Shown: positions 7,973-17,762 of the stretch, piece after piece
How positions within the stretch are numbered: position 1 is the stretch's first letter
Layout: every line of letters starts with the position of its first letter
Position numbers and translations under genes: made by a program
Source of the DNA: Polyangiaceae bacterium
GTDB lineage: Bacteria; Myxococcota_A; Polyangia; Polyangiales; Polyangiaceae
Length of the DNA stretch: 64,000 nucleotides
Direction: 5' to 3'
Assembly: GCA_016715885.1 (NCBI GenBank)
Contig: JADJXL010000001.1
Span: 618,501 to 682,500 of the forward strand
Notes under the pieces: generated by a model
Told to the model about the DNA's origin: nothing
The model's database searches: none
Seen by the model: only the letters and a program-made list of their open reading frames with translations

Positions 7973-10417
7973 CTAGTCTCGGGTCACGTTGTCCGGAGCG
8001 CCTTTGATCCGGATACGATCTTTCGAGGTCAGCTTGAGAGATCCCTCGATGTTGATTTTGCTCGGCGTCAATTCGATCGAAAGGTCGCCCTTTTTCAGGT
8101 GCGCTCGCTTTTTTGCTTCGATGGTAATGGTTTGCCCGCGCACTTCGAGCTTCTCTGCCGCCGTCATCTCCGCATTACCTGCGATTGTAACGTTGGATTC
8201 TTCGGCTGAATGAGCCACGTCTTTGCCTGCTTTTTTCAGGACCATTCCGCCAATCAAGCGCGTGAAGCTCCCCGCGCTCGTATTCGCCACGTCACCGTTC
8301 TTTCCGATGAGGACGCGAAGACCCCCGATGACCTCGGCCAACATTTTTTGCACGTTTTCGGAGACGCCTTCGCCTGCGAGGGTGATCATGGCTCCCCCCA
8401 CCGTTTTTTTCAGGGTTCCGCTGACCGCACGCGTGATTTGCCCCGAAAGAAGGCTCTTGAGTGAAGGTGGTTGGACCGCCTTTTTCAATGATGACGTCGC
8501 GGATTCTTTCAAGGAAGCCGGCGTGGGTATGGATTGTTTCAGACTCGATCCGAGCGATTCTTTTGCCCCTGCCGGGTTTTGCAAGGCTTGTTGCCCGAGC
8601 TCTTTCAGATCGGGCTTTTTCGGCGCGGAAGGAAGCGCGCTTTTCAACGCATCGAGTGGATTGGGCGGCTTCGGAGGCGTAATGCCTCCCGCGATCGTCA
8701 TGCGCAATGCGCCCACGATTTCCTGTTCGTTTTTGGTCACGTCGAGCCCGATCGCGCCACCGACGGTCACCGTTTCATTGCCGCCAATCGTCTCGGTGCG
8801 GTTCGATTCGACCGTGAGCCCTTCATCTACGCCAATGCGAACCTTGTGATCATCCCCCACATGCATCGTCTGGTGCTTGTCCACGCGCCGCGACGTATTG
8901 TCCTCGATCGTGTACGTTTCATCGTGACCAACCCATTCTCGCTTATCGTGCTCGACGACGATGAGATGTTGGTGCTGGGCCCTCATGTAAATTTTCTGCG
9001 CGCCACTCGTATCGTCGATCTTGATTTCGTTGTACCCGTTTTTCCCCGGATAACTTTCGGTGCGGATGACCATCACGTTCTGATGCGCAGGTTGCCCGTA
9101 AATGGGAATCATTTGCCCATTGATCATCCGGGCAATCACGATGGGACGATCGGGATCCGAATGCAGATACTGGATCGCGACCTCCCAGCCGATACGCGCC
9201 AGCGTCATCGAGCTCGATGTCTCTTGCAAAACGCGTAGCCACCGCGAATCCTCGTCGGTCCCTTTGGCTTCGCGATCCCAATGAAATTGCACTTTGCAGC
9301 GCCCGTAGACGTCGGTATGAATTTCTTCGCCAATCGGCCCACGAACCATGGCCGTGTCATACCCGCCGACTTCGGGCCTTGGCGTGCGAATTTCGGGGCG
9401 AAATGGAATGGAAAGCGGAGTGGCCTCGAATCGATTCTTCAGCGTCGTTACATCGTCGCTGGCATGACGAAATTCGTGCGTCACCGACACGAGAAAATAG
9501 TCGCCCGCGAACGAAATACCATCGGCGTGCGCGATCGAAATCGATCGATTCGTGCGGAGCATGATGAACGACGTCTCTCCGGAAACGTACCGCTTGCGCG
9601 CTTCGAACGATTCGACGCGGAGACGCGCCAGGGTTTTGCCTTGATCGGGCAGGCGATAACCCGTGGGATAATCGTAGTTTTCGAGCGCCGTGTCCCGAGC
9701 CCCGGCGACCGATTGAATCAAATCGAGGTCCGGTGTTTTCCAATGATAATCGTTGACCGTCGCACGCCCGGTGCCCACGCGCGTGCCTCGACCCAATGCA
9801 AAAAGCGCCTCTTCGCCGTGCGTCAGGGCATCTTGCGCCGTAATCAGCGCGAGCGACCCGTGAGGACCGAAAGGATCGGCCGCCGACGATTGATCGGCGA
9901 AGACGACCGTGCCGTCGTCTTCGATGGCATAATAAATACCTTCCTTTTCGAGCAACCGAGAAACGAAGTCGAAATCGATCTCTTCATATTGCACGACATA
10001 CGGTAACGACCACGGCTCCCGGACGATTTCGAATCGGAAAGGCACTCGGCCGCCAATCACCTGCGAAACGATCTCCCGTGTCGATTGATCGCGAAACTTG
10101 CGCGTATTCTTGGAGAGCCTTAGAAACCACATCGCCGCGCGCAAATCGAGCTCGAACGCGAGAAGCCCTTCGCGGTGCCCGAGAAACTTCGACGAACGCA
10201 CCCGCAATGACACGTCGCGAACCGCTCTGCCGCCGACCGTGAAGACCAATCGAGCATCGCTATCGACCATCGAGCCGAACCCAGGATCCGATGCAACGCG
10301 TAATTCGACCGTCGCCCACGTCGGGGTGCTCAATTCTTCGCGGATGATCGCATGGCGTACAGGGAATGCTCCCGCGCCCGTTTCGAGCCGCATTGCCCTC
10401 ATGTCGAGATTGCTCAT
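7973..10417 (-). CDS. vgrG: VgrG spike protein (first of three), with inserted Lys/Pro/Ser-rich linker
   Basis: An 814-residue VgrG, the longest of the three. The gp27-like N-terminal part includes VQYEEIDFDFVSRLLEKEG (about 145-163). The gp5-like OB domain holds DVYGRCKVQFHWDRE and GWEVAIQYLHSDPDRP (about 375-450). The beta-helical tail is interrupted at about residues 570-675 by a low-complexity segment rich in Pro, Lys, Ser, Ala and Leu, after which tail-like repeats resume (GGAMITLAGEG). Such an insert is not usual in VgrG and may form a flexible arm or an adaptor-docking helix (inference). The start at 10417 has GGAGGGAGG at proper spacing and overlaps the DUF2169 stop as ATGA. Confidence 0.92.
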   Translation of the reverse strand: MSNLDMRAMRLETGAGAFPVRHAIIREELSTPTWATVELRVASDPGFGSMVDSDARLVFTVGGRAVRDVSLRVRSSKFLGHREGLLAFELDLRAAMWFLRLSKNTRKFRDQSTREIVSQVIGGRVPFRFEIVREPWSLPYVVQYEEIDFDFVSRLLEKEGIYYAIEDDGTVVFADQSSAADPFGPHGSLALITAQDALTHGEEALFALGRGTRVGTGRATVNDYHWKTPDLDLIQSVAGARDTALENYDYPTGYRLPDQGKTLARLRVESFEARKRYVSGETSFIMLRTNRSISIAHADGISFAGDYFLVSVTHEFRHASDDVTTLKNRFEATPLSIPFRPEIRTPRPEVGGYDTAMVRGPIGEEIHTDVYGRCKVQFHWDREAKGTDEDSRWLRVLQETSSSMTLARIGWEVAIQYLHSDPDRPIVIARMINGQMIPIYGQPAHQNVMVIRTESYPGKNGYNEIKIDDTSGAQKIYMRAQHQHLIVVEHDKREWVGHDETYTIEDNTSRRVDKHQTMHVGDDHKVRIGVDEGLTVESNRTETIGGNETVTVGGAIGLDVTKNEQEIVGALRMTIAGGITPPKPPNPLDALKSALPSAPKKPDLKELGQQALQNPAGAKESLGSSLKQSIPTPASLKESATSSLKKAVQPPSLKSLLSGQITRAVSGTLKKTVGGAMITLAGEGVSENVQKMLAEVIGGLRVLIGKNGDVANTSAGSFTRLIGGMVLKKAGKDVAHSAEESNVTIAGNAEMTAAEKLEVRGQTITIEAKKRAHLKKGDLSIELTPSKINIEGSLKLTSKDRIRIKGAPDNVTRD

Positions 10418-11445
10418 GATCCTCCCTCCAATAAGCTAGACGGCCCTTCGTGAAACTTGATTTCGTCCGGCAACGAGCTCGGCGTCGTGACGCGAATGGC
10501 CGTGAGCGCCTCCCATTTACGCGGGAGTTTCCGGCGAGCGACATACAATAGCTCGACGATACGCGCATCGGCATCGACGAAAACCCGCACGAGGCTCGCT
10601 TCGGACATCACCGGATCCTGACGCTCGACGTGGGTCGTCACGACGACCCTGTATTCGGGCACTTGCAAACGTACGGCCTCTTCACCGTACAAGCCGGCCA
10701 TTTCAATGACGAACGGCGTCATCAGCGGTCGCGGCGAACGCTGCTCGGGCAATGCGTCGGAGTGAAACAGCGGATCGCGATCCCGTGGCGGAATGGGCGA
10801 TCGATTGTCGCGCCAATCCTTGTCGTACGTTCCAACGAGCGATCGTCGCGGCTCCCAACCGCAATCGATGGGGGCAAAGCACCCGCTGGTCAGCGCGAAC
10901 GTCGTTAAATCAGCGGGCTCCAGACGATACGCCTCCTTGCCCACCAATGCTTCCGGGTGTTTGGAAAATCCACAGCCGATCGGATTTCTCGCTTCGTATT
11001 CGTCACCGTCTCGACCGCCGAAGACATGATCGAATCGCAGCGGCGTCGCAACGATTGCGGCCGCGGGGCCCGGCTTTACACCGAGCGGCGATTTCATGTA
11101 AACACGCGGGCCGTACACTCGAATCGACTTTTTCATCGGGCCCACCGAAAACGACACGATCCGCGTCGTCGCAGGCACGCGTCCGGGCAAACACGTCCCC
11201 ACGAGGAGCACGTCGGTGCCCGGCCGATCGAGCGGAAAGTCATGCGGAAAACGCACGCCGCCGACGCCATCGCCCACGTCGTAATGCCGAAGAGGTCGCG
11301 CCGTCAAACGAAGCGCGCCTGCCATATCGAATCGAAGCGATAGTTTGGATGCGACGATGAGCACGTCATGGCCATCGTCCGCCATTCGATCCACGGCGTC
11401 GACCACCGTCGATGTGGAACTTTTTACGAGGTGGGAAAAACTCAT
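10414..11445 (-). CDS. DUF2169 domain protein, putative T6SS adaptor
   Basis: A 343-residue protein of the DUF2169 family. In other bacteria these act as adaptors or chaperones linking cargo to VgrG/PAAR. Recognisable parts are a beta-rich N-terminus (VLIVASKLSLRFD), the strand pair around DVLLVGTCLPG (about 72-82), SFSVGPMKKSIRVYGPRVY, and the GGRDGDEYEARNPIGCGF segment in mid-protein. The frame is open further upstream, but I chose the ATG at 11445 because it overlaps the previous stop as ATGA (11442-11445) and the sequence before it has no family resemblance. Its own stop overlaps the first vgrG start, so it is probably translated with that spike. Confidence 0.85.
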   Translation of the reverse strand: MSFSHLVKSSTSTVVDAVDRMADDGHDVLIVASKLSLRFDMAGALRLTARPLRHYDVGDGVGGVRFPHDFPLDRPGTDVLLVGTCLPGRVPATTRIVSFSVGPMKKSIRVYGPRVYMKSPLGVKPGPAAAIVATPLRFDHVFGGRDGDEYEARNPIGCGFSKHPEALVGKEAYRLEPADLTTFALTSGCFAPIDCGWEPRRSLVGTYDKDWRDNRSPIPPRDRDPLFHSDALPEQRSPRPLMTPFVIEMAGLYGEEAVRLQVPEYRVVVTTHVERQDPVMSEASLVRVFVDADARIVELLYVARRKLPRKWEALTAIRVTTPSSLPDEIKFHEGPSSLLEGGS

Positions 11446-13202
11446 GACCGCCTCGTCGGTGCGGGCCAACCGGCTCGTTTTGCAAGCTCGAGCCACTCGC
11501 GCTGCGGAGCGAGCCAGCCTTCGAGGTCGATCGGTATCGCACGTGCACCGAGAATGCGCGCCTCGAACACCAGGTTTTCCCGTGTGCGCATCAGCGTTTC
11601 GGGGTGTTGCAACTCGTCGACGATGGCCGACGGTTGAAATGGTTGGCCCTGACGAACCCGGCTCGCACCTTTCGGAACGTCGAACGCGTGCACGCCTTTC
11701 AACCATTCTTCACGCGCACGCACGCGGCCTTCCGGCGTCGGTTCGTCTTGTTCACGAATGCCCGTGATGCGCTCGATCGGCGCGACGCACGCGTCCGCTC
11801 GCCATGGCGACGAGCTGCGCCGCGTGTATTCCTCGCGCAGAAAGGCGAGCGCTTCCGGCGTTCCCAACGTCGCGAGCGCTGCCAATGCGCCGTCCGTCAC
11901 GGCCGCCAGCGCGATGAGCTGCTGCGTGTCGCGCGTTTGTCCCAGCGCTGCAAGCGCCTCGGCTGCGCGGGCTGCGCGCTCCGTGTCGACCTCGGACGCG
12001 CCATCCTTCGTGCCCCGCCGAACCACTTCACGCAGGTGCGGCGCTCCGACTTCGGGCGCTAAGGTTGTCAAGACGCACGCCACGTGCGCTGAGATCGCGT
12101 CTTCCGCGAGCAGCGGCTGAAGCACACGGACGACGCTCGGCGCATCCGAAAGGACGGACGCAGCCGTCACTGCGCGCGTGGCCACGTCCGCATGGGGATG
12201 CTCGACGAGCTCCAGAAAACGCCCCTCGATGGGTTTTCCGAGGCGAACCAAGATATCGAGCGCGGTACAAAGAAGCTCGGGACGGTCGTCCTCGTCGAGC
12301 AGCGACAGCGCGATGGCCGCTCGATCGGGATTCGAGCCAAGACAAACCGCATCGACCAATCCTTCACGCATTCCATCCGGCGCCTCGATGAGCACCTCGC
12401 GCATCGCGTCCATCGCGCGTTCGCCCTCGGTACACGCGAGCAGGAACGCCGGGACAAACCATCGCCAAGGTTCCGCCACCGGTGATTCCTCGGCGCGCGC
12501 GCGTGCTGCGCGCACGATGTCCAAGCGAATCGGTCCGCGACTCAACGTAACGGCGGCGTCGAGCAGTTGAAGCAGCCGATCCTCGAAGCCGGCGCCGATG
12601 GTCCAAGGTTCGTCCGGTGCAGGCGCACGCAACAGCGCGAGCGACGCGAGCTCGTCGAGCACGTCGCGTGAAAGCGCACGCAGATGCGTCTGCGCGCCCG
12701 GCTCGACGAAGTTCGCCGTCCAGGTTTCCGACGTGTTTGGCACGACGAACCCCGGTATCCGATGCAGCGCGGGGACGCCACCCATCGACGCACGCAGAAA
12801 CGGATGCGCTGGCGCCGCCGCTGTTTCACGTGCGGTCGGACCTCGCCTCGTCTGCGCAAGCCGCACGACATGTGGCTCGATTTCGGTGATGTACTCAACG
12901 ATTTTGGCAAGCTCGGCGCGATGATTTGTGCTTGTGGATACAGTTGATGTGGTTTCGCGTGCCGCGGCGATCAGGGTATCGAATGCGCGCGTCCACCCTT
13001 CGGTTCGGGCGTCATCGACGAACGACGCGAGCGCTGAGCGCAGGGGTGCGGTCGCATCGGCCGCGAGGGAGCGTCGAGCACGCTGGGCTTGCAGCAGATC
13101 TCGCACGACACCGAGGCGTTCGCGCACCACGCGTTCGTCGTGGCTCATTCGATCGGCGAGGTCATGCGCGTGACCGTCACCACTCGCCGCCAGATCGCTC
13201 AT
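11442..13202 (-). CDS. HEAT-repeat-like T6SS-associated protein
   Basis: A 586-residue, Ala/Arg/Leu-rich, mostly helical protein. Its second half (about 230-470) reads as successive helical pairs of HEAT-like character, for example around REVLIEAPDGMREGLVDAVC and ALDILVRLGKPIEGRFLELV. This organisation resembles the TIGR02270-type conserved proteins found with T6SS genes, though I cannot confirm that by search. No signal peptide or membrane segment is present, so it should be cytoplasmic, perhaps a scaffold. Both ends are coupled: ATGA overlap with the upstream DUF2169 gene (13199-13202) and with the downstream one (11442-11445). Confidence 0.7.
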   Translation of the reverse strand: MSDLAASGDGHAHDLADRMSHDERVVRERLGVVRDLLQAQRARRSLAADATAPLRSALASFVDDARTEGWTRAFDTLIAAARETTSTVSTSTNHRAELAKIVEYITEIEPHVVRLAQTRRGPTARETAAAPAHPFLRASMGGVPALHRIPGFVVPNTSETWTANFVEPGAQTHLRALSRDVLDELASLALLRAPAPDEPWTIGAGFEDRLLQLLDAAVTLSRGPIRLDIVRAARARAEESPVAEPWRWFVPAFLLACTEGERAMDAMREVLIEAPDGMREGLVDAVCLGSNPDRAAIALSLLDEDDRPELLCTALDILVRLGKPIEGRFLELVEHPHADVATRAVTAASVLSDAPSVVRVLQPLLAEDAISAHVACVLTTLAPEVGAPHLREVVRRGTKDGASEVDTERAARAAEALAALGQTRDTQQLIALAAVTDGALAALATLGTPEALAFLREEYTRRSSSPWRADACVAPIERITGIREQDEPTPEGRVRAREEWLKGVHAFDVPKGASRVRQGQPFQPSAIVDELQHPETLMRTRENLVFEARILGARAIPIDLEGWLAPQREWLELAKRAGWPAPTRRS

Positions 13203-14827
13203 ACGCTGCTCTTTCGAGCGGAGGCTCGTTTAGCGGCGCGCCATTCGAGCTCGGTGAGCCCGTGTTCGGCGAGGATTTGCTGAATGGGCCGCTCACCTTT
13301 CCAGATGGCTCGCTGAATGAGGCGCAAGCGAGCTTCCGTGGAGTCGGGTTCGGGCGAGCGCTTGGTTTCTTGGATGGCTTGCGGCGTGGTTGCTGGCGGC
13401 GCCACGACGGGCGGCGCCACTGCTGGCGGCGCCATGACGGGCGGTGCCATGACTGGCGGGCTTGGTGCTGGCGGGGCTGACGGCAATGGCACGGCCCGTG
13501 TGCTTGGCGTGGGGCTGTCGGCGCCGAGTTGCATCCATGCGGCGAGGCCCGTGGGGGCGGGCGTATCCGTGGGGGGCTTGAACGGAGGCGGTTCGGCGCG
13601 TGTCAGCGCTTGTTCGCGCGGTCCACCTGCGAATGGCAACACGGGGGCATTCTGGACGTTGAGCCCCGGGATCAGCGTATGGGTGCCATCCCCGACGGCC
13701 ACCCTGTCGTTCATTTCTCTCCTCGAGCTGATCGAAGATGCCGGCGGAAAGGCAGATGGGGACGCGGATTTCGAGAACGGCAGTGCCGTTGGAGCACGCC
13801 CCGTAATGCCTGGGATCATCGTGGTCGTCGAATCGAAGTCGTCACTCATCCAAGCGGGCGTGGACGGCTCCGACAATTCCGGGCACGTGACGACGACGCG
13901 CCCAGGGCGATCGGGACGGTCCATCACCACGAGACCTCGCCACACGAGCATGGCGAGCCCCCGATTCGTGTCGATGACGAGCGTATCGCACCGCAGCTTG
14001 AGCGGCTCGGGGCCGGCGCCTTGATCGACGGTTGCGGAAGGCGTCACGGCGGCGAGACGCGTGGACAATCGCGCGAGATCCGGGTGCAGATTTTCGAGAT
14101 ACAGGACCTCGTCGGCAAAGGCCGCCGATCGCTGCTGATCGGCTGGTGCTGCATTCATGTACGCAAGGTCGATGTCGCTTGGCAGCGGACGCTCGTGCCA
14201 ACGCTGCGGATCCCAGCCGGCCGCGTGCTGTTGCAAGCATCCGAAACGCGATGGCCATAGCGGCGAAATGGGCGCATACCCCACGGGAGCGATCGATGCG
14301 CCGGGGCGCGGCAATTCGAACCCTGGCGGATACAGGTTGGGTGCAAGGGCCCATTCCGACGACGTCGTGCGAGCTGCCCCGCCGAACGGTTTGCCCACGG
14401 GATTGTCCTGCCCTCCCACGGCACGTTCCCAAACGAGCGGCATTCGCACGAACGTAGCCGGTTCGCCCACTCGCCCATCGGCGGTCACGTACCGATCTCC
14501 CACCACCAGGATCGACTTGTCGATGTCCCCCACGACGAGCCGCGTGACGACGGACGTCACCGGCCGACCCTCGGGCGCATACGCGTCGCCCACGAGAAGA
14601 ACCTCGGGGCGTTTTTTGAAAGGCACGAGATCGGTCGAGCGCAAGAGGCTTCCCGTCTCGGTCCATTCGTCTGCCTCGATGACGGGTTCTTGCTGCTGGG
14701 CAAGAGGCGACACGCTTGGCTGGAGGTCGAAAGTCGCTTTGCAAACGACGGTAAAAGCAAACCCGCCATGCCCCGGTCGCCAAATGACCTTTGCAACGGG
14801 GATTGTCCCTTGCGCTATGAGATCCAT
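13199..14827 (-). CDS. DUF2169 domain protein with Pro-rich C-terminal extension
   Basis: The first gene of the T6SS cargo operon. Residues 1-310 form a DUF2169 domain, with LLVGDAYAPEGRPVTSVVTR, WERAVGGQDNPVGKPFGGAA and ELALVWRGL-type strands. A Pro/Ala/Ser/Thr-rich linker follows (about 330-480) that includes a run of PPVMAPP/PPAVAPP-type repeats. A short helical C-terminus around ERPIQQILAEHGLTELEWRA ends the protein. The linker and terminal helix are an addition to the usual family length of about 340-350 and may bind the HEAT-like protein encoded next (inference). I prefer the ATG at 14827 over the one at 14857, because MDLIAQ begins the conserved strand and GAGAAAG lies upstream. The 230 bp before it should hold the operon promoter; I cannot point to clear boxes. 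Confidence 0.85.
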   Translation of the reverse strand: MDLIAQGTIPVAKVIWRPGHGGFAFTVVCKATFDLQPSVSPLAQQQEPVIEADEWTETGSLLRSTDLVPFKKRPEVLLVGDAYAPEGRPVTSVVTRLVVGDIDKSILVVGDRYVTADGRVGEPATFVRMPLVWERAVGGQDNPVGKPFGGAARTTSSEWALAPNLYPPGFELPRPGASIAPVGYAPISPLWPSRFGCLQQHAAGWDPQRWHERPLPSDIDLAYMNAAPADQQRSAAFADEVLYLENLHPDLARLSTRLAAVTPSATVDQGAGPEPLKLRCDTLVIDTNRGLAMLVWRGLVVMDRPDRPGRVVVTCPELSEPSTPAWMSDDFDSTTTMIPGITGRAPTALPFSKSASPSAFPPASSISSRREMNDRVAVGDGTHTLIPGLNVQNAPVLPFAGGPREQALTRAEPPPFKPPTDTPAPTGLAAWMQLGADSPTPSTRAVPLPSAPPAPSPPVMAPPVMAPPAVAPPVVAPPATTPQAIQETKRSPEPDSTEARLRLIQRAIWKGERPIQQILAEHGLTELEWRAAKRASARKSSV

Positions 14828-15057
14828 GTCAAGCTTTCTCGGTACATTCGCCCGCACGCGGCCCTGCTCGGCAACGAACGGCGCCGACCGATGTTATGCT
14901 ATGTCCACGTTTGCGTACAAGGAGGTTTTTGGTGAATTATTTTACATTGTGATTGCAAATCGAGGTTCTTGGGCGTGGCCAAGAATGCGTTCGGCATGAT
15001 TGGCACGACAAACCTCATGGAGCCTTTGGACATTTCAATCTGTCCGCGCGACGGGCA

Positions 15058-15417
15058 TCAGCGTCGCTCCGCAGTACACTTTCCGCTTCGGCATCGCGCA
15101 ACGAATGCGCTCGCAGGCTCTACTTTGGGGCAAATTTCTTCGGTTTGACAGGGGCACGCTCCTTGAACCGCGCACCTGGCTTTGCGCGCATCATATTGCT
15201 CCTTGTTGATGCCGACGGGTTCGCCAAGGCACCTACAATTGGCACAACAACCACCTCCGGGGTCGTTCGTGACAGTGCATTCTGCATCGACACTGCAATC
15301 GGCGTCGTAGGGGGCGGTGCCAGCACCGGGACCTGTGGTTCGTTCGCAACCTGCATGAGCGAAAAACAGGACCAGTACGGCGGCTGCGAGCTTCGTTGGC
15401 AAGGGTGCAGTGCGCAT
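15058..15417 (-). CDS. Small Cys-rich lipoprotein
   Basis: A 119-residue protein with an N-terminal signal ending in the lipobox FAHAGC (Cys24), so it should be lipid-anchored. The mature part is Cys-rich (CSVDAEC, CCANCRCLG, CAVQGACPC, CRSGKC) with even spacing, suggesting a small disulfide-knit domain outside the cytoplasm. It shares style and spacing with the lipoprotein at 55612-56016. It is divergent from the phospholipase-like gene at 15591. Because immunity proteins of T6SS lipases are often lipoproteins, a protective role is possible but unproven. Confidence 0.75.
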   Translation of the reverse strand: MRTAPLPTKLAAAVLVLFFAHAGCERTTGPGAGTAPYDADCSVDAECTVTNDPGGGCCANCRCLGEPVGINKEQYDARKARCAVQGACPCQTEEICPKVEPASAFVARCRSGKCTAERR

Positions 15418-15590
15418 TTTCGAGCTCGTCGCTTACGTCAGCGCCGCGTGTGCGTCAACGACGACCTCCACGCACGAGCGAAGCGGGGCTGCCCATTTCG
15501 CAATCGTGCTGAGTTAAATACTTGCGATCGCGCTTCGACAGGGCGATCATGCTTCTCGCAGCTTCGGTACCTAGGAAAGGGTAGACGACG

Positions 15591-17762
15591 ATGACGACGC
15601 GGATCGAGGACTACATGAATCGGTTGTTCGACGGTCCCATATCGTCGCATGCCGGTTTCCTTGGCGCCTACAACATGGGCGTGTGGGGTGTGTCGGTCTC
15701 GGGAAAGCCGCCGCTCGAGCAGGGGCTGTTGGCATCTGGCAACGTCCTCGAAAACGTGCCGCGGTGGACGAAAGCGAGCAAAGACAATCCGCGGGCCGAA
15801 AACTACGTGAAGTTTTATGACACGCCAAGCTTGTGGGGCTTCGGTGACGAGCGGTTTGGGATGGGTGCGGGAATCTACAACGCAATCGCGCACGCATGCG
15901 GCGTGCTCGGGATTTCCTTGGATGGGGGCCTGAGCGAAAAGGAGACCGAGCGCGTCCAGGCGTACTTGAAGCACCACTCCGGTATGAATTGGAACGGTGT
16001 CCTTGGCGGGAACGAGGACCCGTGGAGCGAGGTTGCGACGACACATGCCGTGCAAACGAAGATGGACCAAGTAGGTGCATGGTCGGGCCTCGTGAATCGA
16101 TGGAAGGCCGTCATCGCGCAATCGCGCTATTTGGTCGACATCACGTCGCTGAGCCCCCCCGTTACGGGCAGTGAAGCGCAACTCGGCATATGCGCGGGTA
16201 TATCCAAATGTTTGGAGAAATGGGTCGCCGCCGCGAGCAAAAGCCCGGAAACGGCGCCCGCGCTGATGATTCGGATTCTCTTCGGCATGACCGCCGCCAA
16301 CATGTACGGCACCGGAGCGAATACCTATTGGAACGAATTCTATTACCAGCTCCAAAACACGCTCAAGCCGTTCAGCGACAGCATCTCCCAAAGTGGCGCC
16401 GCATCGAAGCCCATCGTGCTCTACGGTTCGGACATGGGCCGGATGATTTCCACCTTCAACCATTCCAAGATCGTCGCAGGGGATGGACAATACGCGGTCG
16501 TGGGTGGGCACAACATGTGCGAAGAAGTGAGCTCCAACAAGGCGCCGGTCATCCATGACATCACCGCGGAAGTGACCGGACCTGGCGCCAAATCCGCGAA
16601 CGCCTTTGCGGGCAGCCTTTGGCTCAAGGCGGCAGAAAGCGGCCGCCTCTGGATCTATCGATTCAACTGGCAGAAAAAAAGTTTCGACGACCTCTCGACC
16701 GCGGCCACCAAGCTATGGGCTCCAAAGAATTGGTGGGCGTACGAGCTTGGTACGCAAAAAGAAGTCCCGAACGTCCTCAAGAATCAATATTGGTATTACC
16801 CCATGGAAACCTTGCCGGCGAAGGCGAAATGCGCGCCGCCCGAGGGGTCCGTGCCAGCGACCGCGATCATGGGTGTTGGGCGATGGGGTGATACCAAAGT
16901 TTTCGGCATCGACTGCACCGCGGGGCTGAAAATCCATTCGGTCACGACGGGGCTCTCGGAGGAGCAGGCGTGCCAGTACGCGGCTGACGTTGTCAAGCGC
17001 CTCATGATCGTCGACCGAAAGAACACGGTGATTCGAATGTCCCAGCAGGACCTGATCAATGCGGGTTTCTTCGGCGGACGGCAGCCCAGCGAACATACCA
17101 TTTGCGAGATGCTTGGTCGGAGATTGAGGGCCACGCCCAAGGGCACTGCCATTCAAATCATCGTCTCGGCACGGTTTACGCAAAACTCCGAAGGTTTGGC
17201 CTACAGCTACGGCGACGGCCCGCGCGAGGCAGCGGAACGCATTTCCGACGCCGCCGTGCGAGCCCGCCAAGCGTCTTCATCCACGTCGAACTTGCCGGCA
17301 CGCCTCGAGGTCCTCGACCTCTCCAAGTCCATCGGGTCCGCCCAGGTCCACGGCATCGAATCCCCAGAGGATCCGAGCTTTTGCACGATAGCACCGCTTG
17401 CATTCTGCGAAGCGCGCGGCACGACGCGTGATCGCGGCAGTTACGTGTGGCCTGACGCCAAGTATAAGATGGAAAGGATTTACACGAGCGGTCGATTCTG
17501 GAACAAGAAGGACAAAGCGGAGCTCAAGTTCGGGCCCGGCAACCACTCCAAGGTGCTCTTCGTGTCCGAAGGTGACGACGATGCAACCGGCCTCGTGCTC
17601 ATCGGATCGGACAACATGTACCCGTCACCGCTGTCGGAATTCAGCTTCGTCATCGAAGGGGCGGAGGCCATCAAAGCATTTCGCGAGCAATACTGGGACA
17701 AACTTTGGGCATACAGCGCGCGGCTCGGGTTCACCGTGAAGAGCGACGGAACCGTGACGTGA
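15591..17762 (+). CDS. Phospholipase D-like protein, candidate T6SS effector
   Basis: A 723-residue protein of the PLD superfamily, which cleave phosphodiester bonds through two HxK(x4)D motifs. The first is intact: His291, Lys293 and Asp298 (HSKIVAGD), followed by the GHN element. The second, near residues 650-670 (HSKVLFVS, then GSDN), has Ser where Asp is expected. No signal peptide is seen, which would fit delivery by a secretion machine, and it lies directly beside the vgrG operon. GGAAAGGG before the ATG at 15591 supports the start. Enzymes with one degenerate HKD motif can still be active, so catalysis is likely but not certain. The T6SS-effector role is inferred from position. Confidence 0.75.
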   Translation: MTTRIEDYMNRLFDGPISSHAGFLGAYNMGVWGVSVSGKPPLEQGLLASGNVLENVPRWTKASKDNPRAENYVKFYDTPSLWGFGDERFGMGAGIYNAIAHACGVLGISLDGGLSEKETERVQAYLKHHSGMNWNGVLGGNEDPWSEVATTHAVQTKMDQVGAWSGLVNRWKAVIAQSRYLVDITSLSPPVTGSEAQLGICAGISKCLEKWVAAASKSPETAPALMIRILFGMTAANMYGTGANTYWNEFYYQLQNTLKPFSDSISQSGAASKPIVLYGSDMGRMISTFNHSKIVAGDGQYAVVGGHNMCEEVSSNKAPVIHDITAEVTGPGAKSANAFAGSLWLKAAESGRLWIYRFNWQKKSFDDLSTAATKLWAPKNWWAYELGTQKEVPNVLKNQYWYYPMETLPAKAKCAPPEGSVPATAIMGVGRWGDTKVFGIDCTAGLKIHSVTTGLSEEQACQYAADVVKRLMIVDRKNTVIRMSQQDLINAGFFGGRQPSEHTICEMLGRRLRATPKGTAIQIIVSARFTQNSEGLAYSYGDGPREAAERISDAAVRARQASSSTSNLPARLEVLDLSKSIGSAQVHGIESPEDPSFCTIAPLAFCEARGTTRDRGSYVWPDAKYKMERIYTSGRFWNKKDKAELKFGPGNHSKVLFVSEGDDDATGLVLIGSDNMYPSPLSEFSFVIEGAEAIKAFREQYWDKLWAYSARLGFTVKSDGTVT

